In this document: positions 22,242 to 32,996 of the stretch, piece after piece
Position numbering within the stretch: position 1 is the stretch's first letter
Layout of the letters: each line of letters opens with the position of its first letter
Source: Riptortus pedestris
Taxonomy: Eukaryota; Arthropoda; Insecta; Hemiptera; Alydidae
Length of the DNA: 64,000 nt
NCBI GenBank assembly: GCA_019009955.1
Contig: CM032233.1
Coordinates: 94,187,501-94,251,500, forward strand
Reading direction: 5' to 3'
The notes under the pieces: model-generated
What the model was told of the DNA's origin: nothing
Database searches by the model: none
Seen by the model: only the letters and a program-made list of their open reading frames with translations
Program-made: the position numbers and the translations under genes

Positions 22242-22825
22242 TAAGATGATTCCCCTTGAGGGAAATCAGCTATTGAGGTTTTATTCATGACACGATTTCG
22301 AAATATTTCCTCAAATGCATATTGATCATAAAAAAAATGAAGACGAAAATGAGGTCCACTCAAAACTGAGTGTAGCTTTGAAATTGGGCCAGCGGGAGGG
22401 CGGTTAAAAGGAAGGAATTTTAAAAATTTGAAGTATCTGCATTAGTATAAGTCGGATCGAAAAATTGAGCTTAACCAATCTTATTGAAAATTTCATTTAC
22501 TATAAATTATGTTATTACACATTTTTTCTAACATGAATATTAACCGAGATATTTGGAGCTTTTAGTTTTCATCCCTAAGTAAACCCCCCTCCTACATACG
22601 TCACATTGCGAAATATTGTCTTCAAGAAATTTTAATTATGCGAGATACAGGCAAATTCGTTGTGTAGTTGGTGGGGGGGGGGGGTCACGCTTAAGGGATG
22701 GTTTCACGAACTCATGGCAAGAAATATCTTCAATTTTTTTAATTAAAATAAAGAATATGTGGTGAGATGAGGTCAGCAGTGTAGGTGGAAAATCTGCTTA
22801 GTTTACCCATCTCGTGTGTGATGGG
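22242..22825 (-). mobile_element. HINE, diverged copy without microsatellite
   Basis: GATGATTCCCCTTGAGGGAA begins the 3' end, followed by ATTCATGACACGATTTCG and AGACGAAAATGAGGTCC. Then the sequence jumps from AAACTGAGT to the GAAATTGGGCCAGCGGGAGG segment. The right end is GGAAAATCTGCTTAGTTTAC, CCATCTCGTGTGTGATGGG, a mutated 5' terminus. Confidence 0.75.
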
Positions 22826-22838
22826 AGGTAAAGTGTTA

Positions 22839-22896
<58 letters not shown>

Positions 22897-22899
<3 letters not shown>

Positions 22900-23490
22900 C
22901 AACCGCAAAAAAAACCGGACACTTAGATTTAGTCTTAGAATTTTGTTAAATACTTAATATATATGTATATTAATCTTTTTAATTAAAATAATTGTTTAAT
23001 CTATAGGTTATTTAAACAAAATCTGCCAAAAGTGAATAATAAAAAAAAATAAAGAAAAAGAAAAACATAAATTAACCCAATTAAAAAAAAAAAAATATTC
23101 TTCATTTTTATTACAGTGAATGGTAGACTTTGCTACCCCAAGCGTTTCGGCAATGTAACGTAAGCTCCGGCCTTCCATCTAAGTTTGTAAGACCCATTAT
23201 TCTGGACCGAAATAAAAATAAAACATTAATTATAGAAAATGCTTGGTTAATAATTAAAGATGTTTAAATGTGCGAAAAACTACTCACAGTTTAGAATAGA
23301 TCAACTTCACGACAAATAAATCTAATCTGAGTTTTATCTAATTGTTTACTAATCCTGAAGGGATTAGTTCAATGGAATTAGACTCTACATTCTCTGTAAT
23401 AACTAGAATACCCACATAAGCAAACACATTGCTGAAAATTAGCTTTTAATACGACAAATATGAAGTGTCCGGTTTTTTTTTTGCGGTTGA

Positions 23491-23493
<3 letters not shown>
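22897..23493 (-). mobile_element. Tc1/mariner-type MITE, copy 1
   Basis: Terminal inverted repeats are ACTCAACCGCAAAAAAAACC GGACACTT at the left and AAGTGTCCGG, T-run, GCGGTTGAGT at the right, about 28 bp. The element is about 597 bp and lies in (AT)n, so a TA target duplication is compatible but not provable. The interior keeps a piece of transposase (23113-23178, minus strand). Non-autonomous; a partner Tc1-like transposase would be needed. Confidence 0.82.
23113..23178 (-). pseudogene. Tc1/mariner transposase helix-turn-helix remnant
   Basis: The minus strand encodes GRSLRYIAETLGVAKSTIH, preceded by MetGlu. This has the pattern of the first helix-turn-helix of Tc1-like transposases (Gly-x-Ser-x-x-x-Ile-Ala-x-x-Leu-Gly-Val-x-x-Ser-Thr-Ile), which binds the terminal repeats. 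The frame runs on only a few residues into an A-rich stretch (Asn-Lys-Asn-Glu-Glu). The catalytic DDE/D domain is absent. Upstream on the minus strand a stop precedes the fragment within about 15 codons. Confidence 0.65.
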
Positions 23494-23548
<55 letters not shown>

Positions 23549-23640
23549 TAACTTCAATTTGGGCATCCGTCATCACCATGGTTGGATCAAAGGGCATTTG
23601 GAAAATCGAGTCAAGTTCAGCCTCAAAAGCTAATGATGAG

Positions 23641-24061
23641 GAAATAAATTACACCTGCGTCACTTCGTTTATATGTCCTTCGACTATTTTTAACACTCAT
23701 GTATTTATGCATGCCAAACCTATACCTACCTTTATATAGTGCTGTAGTGCTATCTATTGTTGGATTTTTAATTGGCACTAAAAGAAAGGTTTAGATTCTA
23801 ATAGAGAATAAAAGACCTCCCGGAGATGCCGTCTCGAAACTAGTCATTCCAATTCAAAGGCCGATTACTATGTCCATTGTATAGTAATCTTTAAGAATTA
23901 TACCCATTAACTTTGCTACAGAACGTAAATCAACCTCATTTGTTAATATTCATTCCAACGATTATCACATAACTGAGTCATCCTTTAATGAAGTGTTAGC
24001 AGATTTCTCTTAAAGAAAGCTAGTTGTAATCCTGAAGTGATATTTCAAAAATTTGTATAAG
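23641..24061. other. spacer, nothing recognised
   Basis: Non-coding sequence. A weak HINE-like TTAGCAGATTTCTCTTAAAG at about 23997 may be an old 3' end next to the intact one at 24062. Confidence 0.4.
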
Positions 24062-24137
24062 TTTTAGCAGGTTTCCCTAAGGAGGCTATATGTCCATCGA
24101 TCCTACCCGGGAGATGTCGAAAATGAGGTCGGTTCAA

Positions 24138-24218
<81 letters not shown>

Positions 24219-24221
<3 letters not shown>

Positions 24222-24822
24222 TCAACCGCAAAAAAAAACCGGACACTTAGATTTAGTCTTATAATTTTGTTAAATACTTAATATAAATGTATATTAATCT
24301 TTTTAATTAAAATAATTGGTTAATCTATAGGTTATTTAAACAAAATCTGCCAAAAGTGAATAATTTTTATTGATTATTTACAAAAAAATACAAAATAAAA
24401 AAAAAGAAAAAGATAAATTAACACATTTAAAAAAAAAAAAATTATTCTTCATTTTTATTACAGTGAATGGTAGACTTCGTTACCCCAAGCGTTTCGGCAA
24501 TGTAACGTAAGCTCCGGCCTTCCATCTAAGTTTGAAAGACCCATTATTCTGGACCGAAATAAAAATAAAACATTAATTAAAGAAAATGCTTGGTTAATAA
24601 TTAAAGATGTTTAAATGTGCGAAAAACTACTTACAGTTTAGAATAGATCAACTTCACGACAAATAAATCTAATCTGAGTTTTATCTAATTGTTTACTAAT
24701 CCTGAAGGGATTAGTTCAATGGACTTAGACTCTAAATTCTCTGTAATAACTAGAATACCCACATAAAGAAAATTAGCTTTTAATACGACAAAAATGAAGT
24801 GTCCGGTTTTTTTTGCGGTTGA

Positions 24823-24825
<3 letters not shown>
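24219..24825 (-). mobile_element. Tc1/mariner-type MITE, copy 2
   Basis: The terminal repeats are the same as in copy 1 (CACTCAACCGC... and ...GCGGTTGAGTG), and the interior is nearly identical to the element at 22897-23493. It has a few indels, notably about 25 extra bases near 24365 and a loss near 24768. Both ends abut (AT)n, so the insertion site is the HINE core. The high similarity suggests that both copies moved recently. Confidence 0.85.
24460..24525 (-). pseudogene. Tc1/mariner transposase helix-turn-helix remnant
   Basis: Second copy of the 22-codon fragment, differing by one residue from the one at 23113 (Thr for Ala in the turn, GVTKSTIH). It keeps the Gly-Val-x-Lys-Ser-Thr-Ile core expected in the DNA-recognition helix region. 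No catalytic domain follows. Confidence 0.65.
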
Positions 24826-24882
<57 letters not shown>

Positions 24883-25652
24883 TTTAATGCTCTGGCGGTC
24901 GCAATTTTTGTTTGATCGTTACCAAACTCGATATTTAATCTTCTTTTGTAAAAAGAAAAATTGAGTTCAGTAATTGTTGAAATCGGACAAGTGGGGGGGG
25001 GGTGGTTAGAGGGGAGGATTTTTGAAATTCCTCCGTTAGAACACGTCAGATCAAAAAAATGTATTGAATCAATCTTATTAAAAATTAAATTTACTATAAA
25101 TGTTGTTATACGCATTTATTCTCTATCATGAATATTAACCGGGATATTTGCATTTTTCAGTTTTCAGCCTTCAGCAAACTCCTACTCCTACTCATGTCAC
25201 TCAAACAATACTCGGTTGTACAAAAGTCTACTTTATTAGAAGCTTAAATGCCAAATATTGTTTTCAAGAGAACTTTATTTTGACGAGATATAAGCAAATA
25301 AATTCGGTCCCCCCCTTCTTATGTTTTTGGATTATTGAAATTTGAGTGATAGAGATAAAAATTATTCTGATTCATAAAAAATTACAGCACTAAATATAGT
25401 AAATAGTTTTCAATAAAATTAATATGTTATATTCAAATTTCAGTAATATAGAAGCTGAAGAATATTTCTATCTGTTCAGCTCTAAGAGGTTGGTAGACCT
25501 GTATTTACAATTCAGGCGCTTTCCGTTAGGAGGTTACCATATGTATTTATTCACTTAGAATTTACGGTGTTGTTAAGTTTTAGCAGTATGCAGATTTATC
25601 TTCACGTGGGAAATCAGCTTAGTGTACGCAGCTCCAGCGTGATGGACTTTTT

Positions 25653-26579
25653 ATTGAACCTGATCAATTGGTTACTCCACCGTCCAGCATTTCGGGAGAA
25701 ATCTAATGCTGAAGTTTCTTTATGATTGTAATGAGGTGAGCTTAAAAGTTTGCTAATAGACGGCGATTTGGGTCATTGGCTGTAAGTAAGGATTGGAGTA
25801 TAGCGTGTAAATTCAACGATTACTAATGGAAACTGGTGTAGTAAGAGAATGGTGAAGAATCGGTGGGATGAGATGGATCTGATAGGACTGCTGTTGGAGG
25901 CTTTCCGCTAGAACACAGCCTCCCATCAAGTACGCATTAGTGAAAGAAATATGACTGCTAGCAGCTCCCCACCCCGCCTCTTGCCTCTCTATGAGCGAGA
26001 CAACCATTAATATTTCAACACACTAATGTTTTTCGCCAAGCTCATTTCACACTATTGTTTTATCTAATGCTCGAACCTGAGCAGGCGGGCCTCCGGCTTC
26101 ACGTCCTAGTTGTGCTGTTTAGAAAGAACAATACTTAGATTCACATGAGAAAGCTATCCCATGACTCTTAATAACTTTTCTCCCGTATGTTCTTTTTTTT
26201 TTTCTCTCTCTCTCTCTCTCTCTTTCCACTCTTTTCCACTTCCCTTAAACGCTATTCTGGCGAGATGCTCCGCTGGGCTTCTGTCAACGGCCCCACTTCC
26301 CCTGTCAATTACCTCCTGTCAACTCCGAGTCCCACTTCGGCACTTGCTTTAATGAGCGAGATCTACAAGAAGAAATCCCTTGCAGAGAAATCCCCTAACA
26401 GCTACCTTCCCCCATAATTTTTACCGTTGTAAACATTCCTCCGGTCGAAGAACTCAATTTATAAACCCTTATTACTATTGACACCTGAATAAAATGTGAA
26501 ATTAACATATTGCATTTACTTACGCAATTGCCTAGTATACTTAAAATCTATCTACATAAACAATATTGGCACTTTTCAT
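25653..26579. other. unique island with GC-rich core
   Basis: No recognised transposon. GC-richer parts lie at 25860-26000 and 26070-26350, with a (CT)n run at 26190-26222 and TTCTGGCGAGATGCTCCG at about 26255. Frames at 26161-26417 and 25813-26007 lack motifs and overlap in several phases. This is a candidate for host non-coding sequence. Confidence 0.4.
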
Positions 26580-26760
26580 TTTTTAGCAAATTAACTCAAA
26601 TGTCCATTGATCCTATCTAGGCAATGGCGAAATTGAGGTCCGTTCAAAATTGTATGTATGTATATAAAGAAACAAAATGCAGTTATGGTGTCTATGACAT
26701 GTGAAACGAAAAGTTATCGTGAAATTTCGCGAAAAAAATCAATGTACAGACAGAGGTTAC

Positions 26761-26820
<60 letters not shown>
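26580..26820 (-). mobile_element. HINE 3' end joined to a Helitron-like 5' end, then (AT)n
   Basis: The stretch 26580-26655 is a decayed HINE 3' part in reverse (TTTTAGCAAATTAACTCAAA, GTCCATTGATCCTATCTAGG, AATTGAGGTCCGTTCAAAAT). From 26666 to 26766 the sequence is the reverse complement of the first ~100 bp of the Helitron-like elements (GACATGTGAAACGAAAAGTT, ATCAATGTACAGACAGAGG). (AT)n follows to 26820. Only the 5' end of the second element is present. Confidence 0.7.
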
Positions 26821-26823
<3 letters not shown>

Positions 26824-26986
26824 TGGGAATTGGTTCCGAGTTTGATTTAGTCCGATATTCATCGATTTTCTGGAGTACACAGGTTTGTTTTGACTGTATT
26901 ATTTATTTATCTATATTTATCATAGGAGGCAAAAGATCAAATCTTTTAAAACGCTTTGTAATTTCAATTCACTTTATTAAATATTT
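26821..26986. other. spacer left of small MITE
   Basis: Non-coding sequence with no recognised family. Confidence 0.35.
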
Positions 26987-27242
26987 GAGGCGTTTGGTTT
27001 CAAAACCAGGTACATCCATTTTCAAAATTTTTTCAGGACTGATCAAAGTAGATTTCATATTTTAAAAAAGTCAGTTTAACACATTTTTTTCATTATCTGC
27101 CGGTATTGATTTAGGAAGGATCTAGATGGTTTTGGAACAAACGCGTCCAATACATCATTTCCGGCATTAAAACTTATGAAAAATTAAAAAAAAAATGTTT
27201 TTGAAAAAAACGGATGTACCTGGTTTTGAAACCAAACGCCTC
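26987..27242. mobile_element. small TIR element (MITE), 256 bp
   Basis: Perfect 31-bp terminal inverted repeats: 26987-27017 begins GAGGCGTTTGGTTTCAAAAC, and 27212-27242 is its exact reverse complement. The interior is AT-rich and non-coding. Flanking TATT/TTTG offers no convincing target duplication, so I cannot assign a superfamily. A 60-codon frame (27195-27377) runs from the right repeat into flanking DNA; its C-terminal part has Cys-Pro-Ser-Cys but no known domain. Confidence 0.75.
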
Positions 27243-27644
27243 ATTTGTTCTCCATATTTAGTGCTTCCTGAAACGCTTCTTCAGGATCTAAATATTAAAC
27301 TAGAAAATCCAGTCCATTGTCTAGGGAGATGTCCTTCTTGTAGGCAGGCTTCGTTGAGACTGATAAAAATCCACTGATACCCAGAAACGGCTGATACAAT
27401 CGATAGTTACGTAACTTAATATTTGTTATCGATTATATTGTAACATACACATTTAGAAACAAAATCCCAGAAGAGAATCGCCAATGAATAAAACTAATAT
27501 ACCTATTCTAAACATGGTATGTATTTATTAAGCCATTAAAATATGTACTTACCATTTAAATTTCTTTACATTTAATATTCTTTCTTCCCTTGAATTTTTT
27601 GTTAGGCAACCGTAAATAATTCGTTGTTACTGGCTAATATTTTC

Positions 27645-27697
<53 letters not shown>

Positions 27698-27922
27698 CCC
27701 AAAGATCTCTATCGTGAGCTTATTGCTTTCTCCTTACCCAAGATAAAAATTATTCTACTACCATACTATCTATGGATAAAGCCATAATTAATTCCTTTTT
27801 CCGCACCTTCCTAGGCCGTCTCTCTGCCTTCATGTATGTAGAGTTGGGGGCTTACTGAAGGCTGAAAACCAAAAAGTAACTAACAATCGAGTGTAATATT
27901 TTCCACGCTGGAACCCTTTTCC
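27243..27922. other. spacer with (AT)n tract
   Basis: No gene. An (AT)n tract covers about 27648-27694. A short phrase ACTGAAGGCTGAAAACCAAA at about 27855 is typical of the long-form HINE 5' half, so a relic may be present just before the next copy. Confidence 0.4.
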
Positions 27923-28355
27923 TATTAGCAGATTTCCCTCAAGGGAAATCGGCTATTGAGGTCTTACTCATGACGTGATTTTCAAAAATTTTCTTCAAAT
28001 GTCCATCAATCCTACCCGGGAGATGACGAAAATGAGATCCGTTCAACATTATATATATTGTTATTATGACATAGGTATGAGTGGGGAATTTACTGAAGGA
28101 TGTAAAAGCGAATATCTCCGTTAATAATCAACATAGTGAAAAATCGCATTTAACAACATTTATAAAACATTACATTTGCAATAAGATTGGTACTAGAGAA
28201 TTTTTCGATCCGGCGAATAATAATGGAGATATTTCGAAATCCCGCCTCTGTCTTATTTCAGCCATTAACGAACTTGATTTTTACATAAAACGTTTAAATA
28301 TCAAGTTTGGAAACGATCAAATAAAAATTACGACCGTTAGAGCGTTAACAGACAC

Positions 28356-28434
<79 letters not shown>

Positions 28435-28685
28435 GTGTGTGTGTTAATGTTCTTGCGGTCGTAATTTTTGTTTGATCGTCATCAAACTTGATATTTAAAC
28501 GTTTTATGCAAAAATAAAAATCAAGTTCGTTAACGGTTGCAATCGTACCAGCGGGAATATCGTCATTGCTATACATGGAATCGAAAAATTGTATAGAACT
28601 AATATTATTGCAAATTTGATTGCCAAAAATGTGGTTATATACTCTAAATGTGGTTCTATTTTCCATATCATGGATATTAGCTGTG

Positions 28686-28738
<53 letters not shown>

Positions 28739-29175
28739 ATGTTCTAGCGGTCATAATTTTTGTTTGGTCGTTTTCAAACTTGACATTTAAACGTTTAATG
28801 CAAAATTGAAAATTAAGTTCGTTAATGGCTGAAATAAGACAGAGTAGGGATTTCGAAATATCTCCATTATTATACGTCGGATCGAAAAATTCTCTAGAAC
28901 CAATCTTATTGCAAATGTAATGTTTTATAAATGTTATAAGTGCGATTTTTCACTATATTGATTATTAACGGAGATATTCGCTTTTACGTCCTTCAGTAAA
29001 TTCCCCACTCCTACTTATGTCATATAAGCTGTTATATTATGAAGCAGTTGTTATATTTGAAGCCTAAATACCAAATATTGTTCTCATTGAACATTTACTT
29101 TTTGAGATAAATGCAAATACTTGACGCACTTGGGAAATCTGCTTAGTTAACGCAGCACCTGCGTGACGGATTGTT
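27923..29175 (-). mobile_element. rearranged HINE with large internal inverted repeat
   Basis: A reverse 3' end (27923-28055: ATTAGCAGATTTCCCTCAAG, GTCCATCAATCCTACCCGGG) leads into a forward body segment (28067-28352). Then come (AC)n(AT)n(GT)n (28356-28442), a reverse body segment (28443-28680), (GT)n (28697-28736) and a second reverse body segment (28735-29023). A normal reverse 5' end follows (GGGAAATCTGCTTAGTTAAC, CAGCACCTGCGTGACGGA). The segments 28067-28352 and 28735-29023 are nearly perfect reverse complements. Confidence 0.8.
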
Positions 29176-29703
29176 TAGTTTGTACGTTTGATACTTGCAT
29201 TTTGATATAGATGTTATATGTACGATTTCCCTAGTAATGTTATTTTCCAAAGTCGTAGTTCTGAGATTTGTATTTAAGTCGAATATTAACAGCTTTATTT
29301 GTCTTTTCCTTTTCCCATTAATATGAATTTCACAGTAACCTCGTATACAATGAACTGAGTTATAAATAGCGTAATTACCAGGTTTTGTTTACAATAGGTG
29401 TTTAATAAAGGGGAAGCCAGGAATCGAAGGTCATTTGTGGTAGCCGAATGACGTCATCTCTGAGAAGTTCCAGTGACTGAACTGCATTCCGATTATGCCT
29501 TTGTACTTGTGTCAATAATATTGTTTAGTTTGAGCTACCTGACAGCCTTTCTTTTTTTTTAACCCGCGGAAATATAATACATTGGAAACATTTTTAAGAA
29601 TATATAAGTAAAATATGATGCAGGAATGAAAACTTTATTCTAAACTTTCTTGTAAATTCCAATATTAGTTTGGGAGGCTCGACGACTTCTTTCCGCACGT
29701 GTA
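29176..29703. other. spacer, nothing recognised
   Basis: Non-coding sequence. TGACGTCATCTCTGAG at 29450 is a CRE-like palindrome, of unknown relevance. Confidence 0.4.
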
Positions 29704-29803
29704 TCTTAGCAGATTTCCCTTAAGGGCTATCACCTATTTAGGTCGTAAAATTCAACTGTCCATCGATCCTATATAGGAGATGACGAAAATGAAGTCCGTT
29801 CAA

Positions 29804-29864
<61 letters not shown>

Positions 29865-30105
29865 TATATATATATATTATATACATAAAACGACTAAATA
29901 TCGAGTTTGGTAACGATCAAAAAAAAATTGCGACCGCTAGAGCGGTAACAGGCAAATATATATATATATATATATACAGTTTTGAATGGACCTCACTTTC
30001 GTCATCTACTAGGTAGGATCGATGGACATTTGAAGAAAAATTTCGAAAATTCCGTCATGAGTACAACCTCAATAGTTGATTTCCCTTAAGGGAAATCTGC
30101 TAAAA
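29704..30105. mobile_element. HINE with 3' ends on both sides
   Basis: The left end is a reverse 3' terminus (CTTAGCAGATTTCCCTTAAG, GTCCATCGATCCTATATAGG, GACGAAAATGAAGTCCG). The centre is (AT)n (29806-29882) followed by ACATAAAACGACTAAATATC, GACCGCTAGAGCGGTAACAG and a second (AT)n. The right end is a forward 3' terminus (GAATGGACCTCACTTTCGTC, perfect GATTTCCCTTAAGGGAAATC, TGCTAAAA). No 5' terminus is present. Confidence 0.82.
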
Positions 30106-30890
30106 CGCAAAATATCTCCGTTATTATGCGTCAGATCGAAAAATAGTATAGAACCATTTTTATTGAAAACTAGCTAAGGTACCCGGCTTCGCCCAGGAAA
30201 TCATTTGAGGCTGAATGATGATGGTATTTTTGTTGAGCTTTACTTTGTACAATATTTTTTATTTTTCCTCAATGCTTCCGATTTACACCTGAGTCCGGCG
30301 TGCTAGGGATATATTAATAATGAAAGTATTTGTTATGTACTTAATTCTACAAAATGCAAAATATTTTTATATTACCCGTTACCCCCGTGCATGTATCTTT
30401 TTTTATATAAACCATAATCATAAATTATCGCATTAACCATATTATTATAATCATAGAAAGAATTATGCATTCCGAACCACCTATGAATAAACGTCAATTT
30501 CCTTAAAAGTGGCGCAAAGCACCATAGGATGTTTTATATACGTATTAACCACTATTAAAAATACTCTTTTGTATGTTTGGAAAGTGAACAAACTATAAAA
30601 TTGTTGACTCCCACTATAGTTTTTAGCGTATAACTCATTTATACTTCGGTATACGACAAAAGTGTATATAACAAAAGTTACTGTAAATAACGTAATAAAC
30701 AACTTTTCTTTTGTCCATATTTGTCGAAAAAACAATAGGAGACGAAATATCGCTATTTTTAATTTCAGGCCTCCTTATAACCCCCACTCCTGTTCGTCTC
30801 AGAGAATACTATATAGCCAGAAACCTAACCTGTTTTAGTAGTAATATACATACGTTTACGAGTCTTTAAAGGGCATACATACAAACATTC
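30106..30890 (-). mobile_element. Helitron-like element, one internal unit, beside a HINE body piece
   Basis: The stretch 30106-30169 is a HINE body piece (AAAATATCTCCGTTATTATG, CGTCAGATCG). At 30170 the reverse 3' end of the Helitron-like family starts (CTAGCTAAGGTACCCGGCTTC, GCCCAGGAAATCATTTGAGG). One internal unit follows, recognised by TATAACCCCCACTCCTG at 30777. The 5' end is truncated near 30890 after GTAGTAATATACATAC. The frame at 30481-30735 is repeat sequence. Confidence 0.65.
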
Positions 30891-30891
30891 A

Positions 30892-31015
30892 TTTTAGCAG
30901 ATTTCCCTTAGGGGAAATCAGCTATTGAGGTCGTACTCATGATGCGAGTTTCGAAAAATTTCTTCAAATGTCCATCGATCCTACCCAGGAGATGACGAAA
31001 ATGAGGTCCGTTCAA

Positions 31016-31071
<56 letters not shown>

Positions 31072-32932
31072 GTAACCTCTGTCTGTACATTGATTTTTTT
31101 CGCGAAATTTCACGAAAACTTTTCGTTTCACATGTCATAGACACCATAACTGCATTTTGTTTCTTTGGTGTCTGTTTGTTTGTTTGTTTGTTTGTTTATT
31201 TGTTTGTTTGTTTGTTACCTTTTCACGCATAAACGGCTGAACCGAATTTTATGAAACTTGGTATGTATATTACTACTAGCCCAACTTAGACTTTAGGCTA
31301 TATTAATATTCTCTAAGATGAACAGGAGTGGGGGTTATAAGGGAGGCCTGAAATTAAAAATAGCGATATTTCGTTTCATATTGGTTTTTCGTCAAATATG
31401 AACATAACAAAAGTTGTTTATTTTGTAATTTAGAGTAACTTTTGTTATATGCACTTTTGCCGTATACGGAAGTATAAATGAGTTATACGCTAAACACTAT
31501 AGCGGGAGTCCACAATTTTATTTGGCATAAAAGACTCAACCGAACTAAAACAAACTCGCTATGGGAATTAATACTAACGATTTACTTATAATAAGCCATA
31601 CTAACATTTCTAGGGACGGGCAGGAGTGGGGGTTATAAGGGAGGCCTGAAATTAAAAATAGCGATATTTCGTTTCCTATTGCTTTTTCAGCAAATATGCA
31701 CATAACAAAAGTTGTTTATTTTGTTATTTAGAGTAACTTTTGTGATATGCACTTTTGCCGTATACGGAAGTATAAATGAGTTATACGCTAATAACTATAG
31801 CGAAAGTCCCCAATTTTATTTGGCACAAAAGACCCAACCGAACTAAACGAAACTCAGTATGTGAATTATCACTTATGTCTTCCTTATAATAAGCCATACT
31901 AACATTTCTAGGGACGGGCAGGAGTGGGGGTTATAAGGAAGGCCTGAAATTAATAATAGTGATATTTCGTTTCCTATTGCATTTTCGGCAAATATGCACA
32001 TAACAAAAGTTGTTTATTTTGTTATTTAGAGAAACCTTTTTTATATACACTATCCTCGTATACCGAAGTATAAAGGCGTTATACGCTAAAAATTATAGCT
32101 GGAGTGAAAATTTTATTTGGGACAAAAGACCCAACCGAAATAAATAAAACTCGGTATGTGTATTAGCACTAACGCTTCCATTACAATAAGCCATACCAAC
32201 ATTTCTAGGGACGGGCAGGAGTGGGGGTTGTAGGGAAGGCCTGAATTTAAAAATAGCGGTATTTCGTTTTCTATTCGTTTTTCGGCAAATATGAACATAA
32301 CAAAAGTTGTTTATTTTGTTATTTAGAGTAACTTTTATCATATTAATATTTGTCTTTTAACAAAGTATAAACGAGATATACACTATAAACTAAAGCGGGA
32401 ATCAACTATTTTATTGGGAGCTAACGATTGAACCGAACTTAACAAAACTCGGTATGTCACTTAGCATTAATTCTTCCATGTTTATAAGCTATATTAAAAT
32501 TTTTAGGTTAGAACGGGAGTGGGGGTTATAAGGGACGGCAGAAATAAAAATTCACGATATTTCATCGCCTATTTGTTTTTCGACAAACATGCACATAACA
32601 AACGTTGTTTACTTTGTTATTTAGATTAACTTTTGTTTTATACATTTCTCCAGGAACAATGCATGGAGCAAGTAATTTGCGTAAAAATATAGATATGCTC
32701 AACAATTCATTCCAATTTGAACTATGCGGACAGGAAACGGGAAATATGACAATTTGGAGGACAGTGAAGACTTACATAAAAAATTAATTTAACAAACGCC
32801 AAAAACGGGTATTAACCCAAATCACTGGGACGGGTAAATGTCAAATATTGTTCAAAGTAAAGCCTTGCCAAAAAAATACCATCACCATTCAGCCTCAAAT
32901 CAATTCCCGGGCGAAGCCGGGTATCTGAGCTA

Positions 32933-32996
<64 letters not shown>

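Larger units (their letters stand above)
22842..23640 (+). mobile_element. HINE remnant: (AT)n core carrying a Tc1-type MITE
   Basis: An (AT)n tract (22842-22896) is interrupted by the MITE at 22897-23493 and resumes (23494-23545). The following 23546-23640 (TTTGGGCATCCGTCATCACC, GGTTGGATCAAAGGGCATTT, TCGAGTCAAGTTCAGCCTC) reads as a diverged forward HINE 3' part. Confidence 0.55.
24062..25652 (-). mobile_element. HINE, long form, split by a Tc1-type MITE
   Basis: The left part (24062-24218) has TTTTAGCAGGTTTCCCTAAG, GTCCATCGATCCTACCCGGG and a long (AT)n. The MITE follows (24219-24825), then (AT)n again to about 24880. The right part (24881-25652) has GCTCTGGCGGTCGCAATTTT, GAAATCGGACAAGTGG with a G-run, ATTTGCAT at 25145-25152, and the long-form 5' half. 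It ends GGGAAATCAGCTTAGTGTAC, CAGCTCCAGCGTGATGGAC. Without the MITE the element is about 980 bp. Confidence 0.88.
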
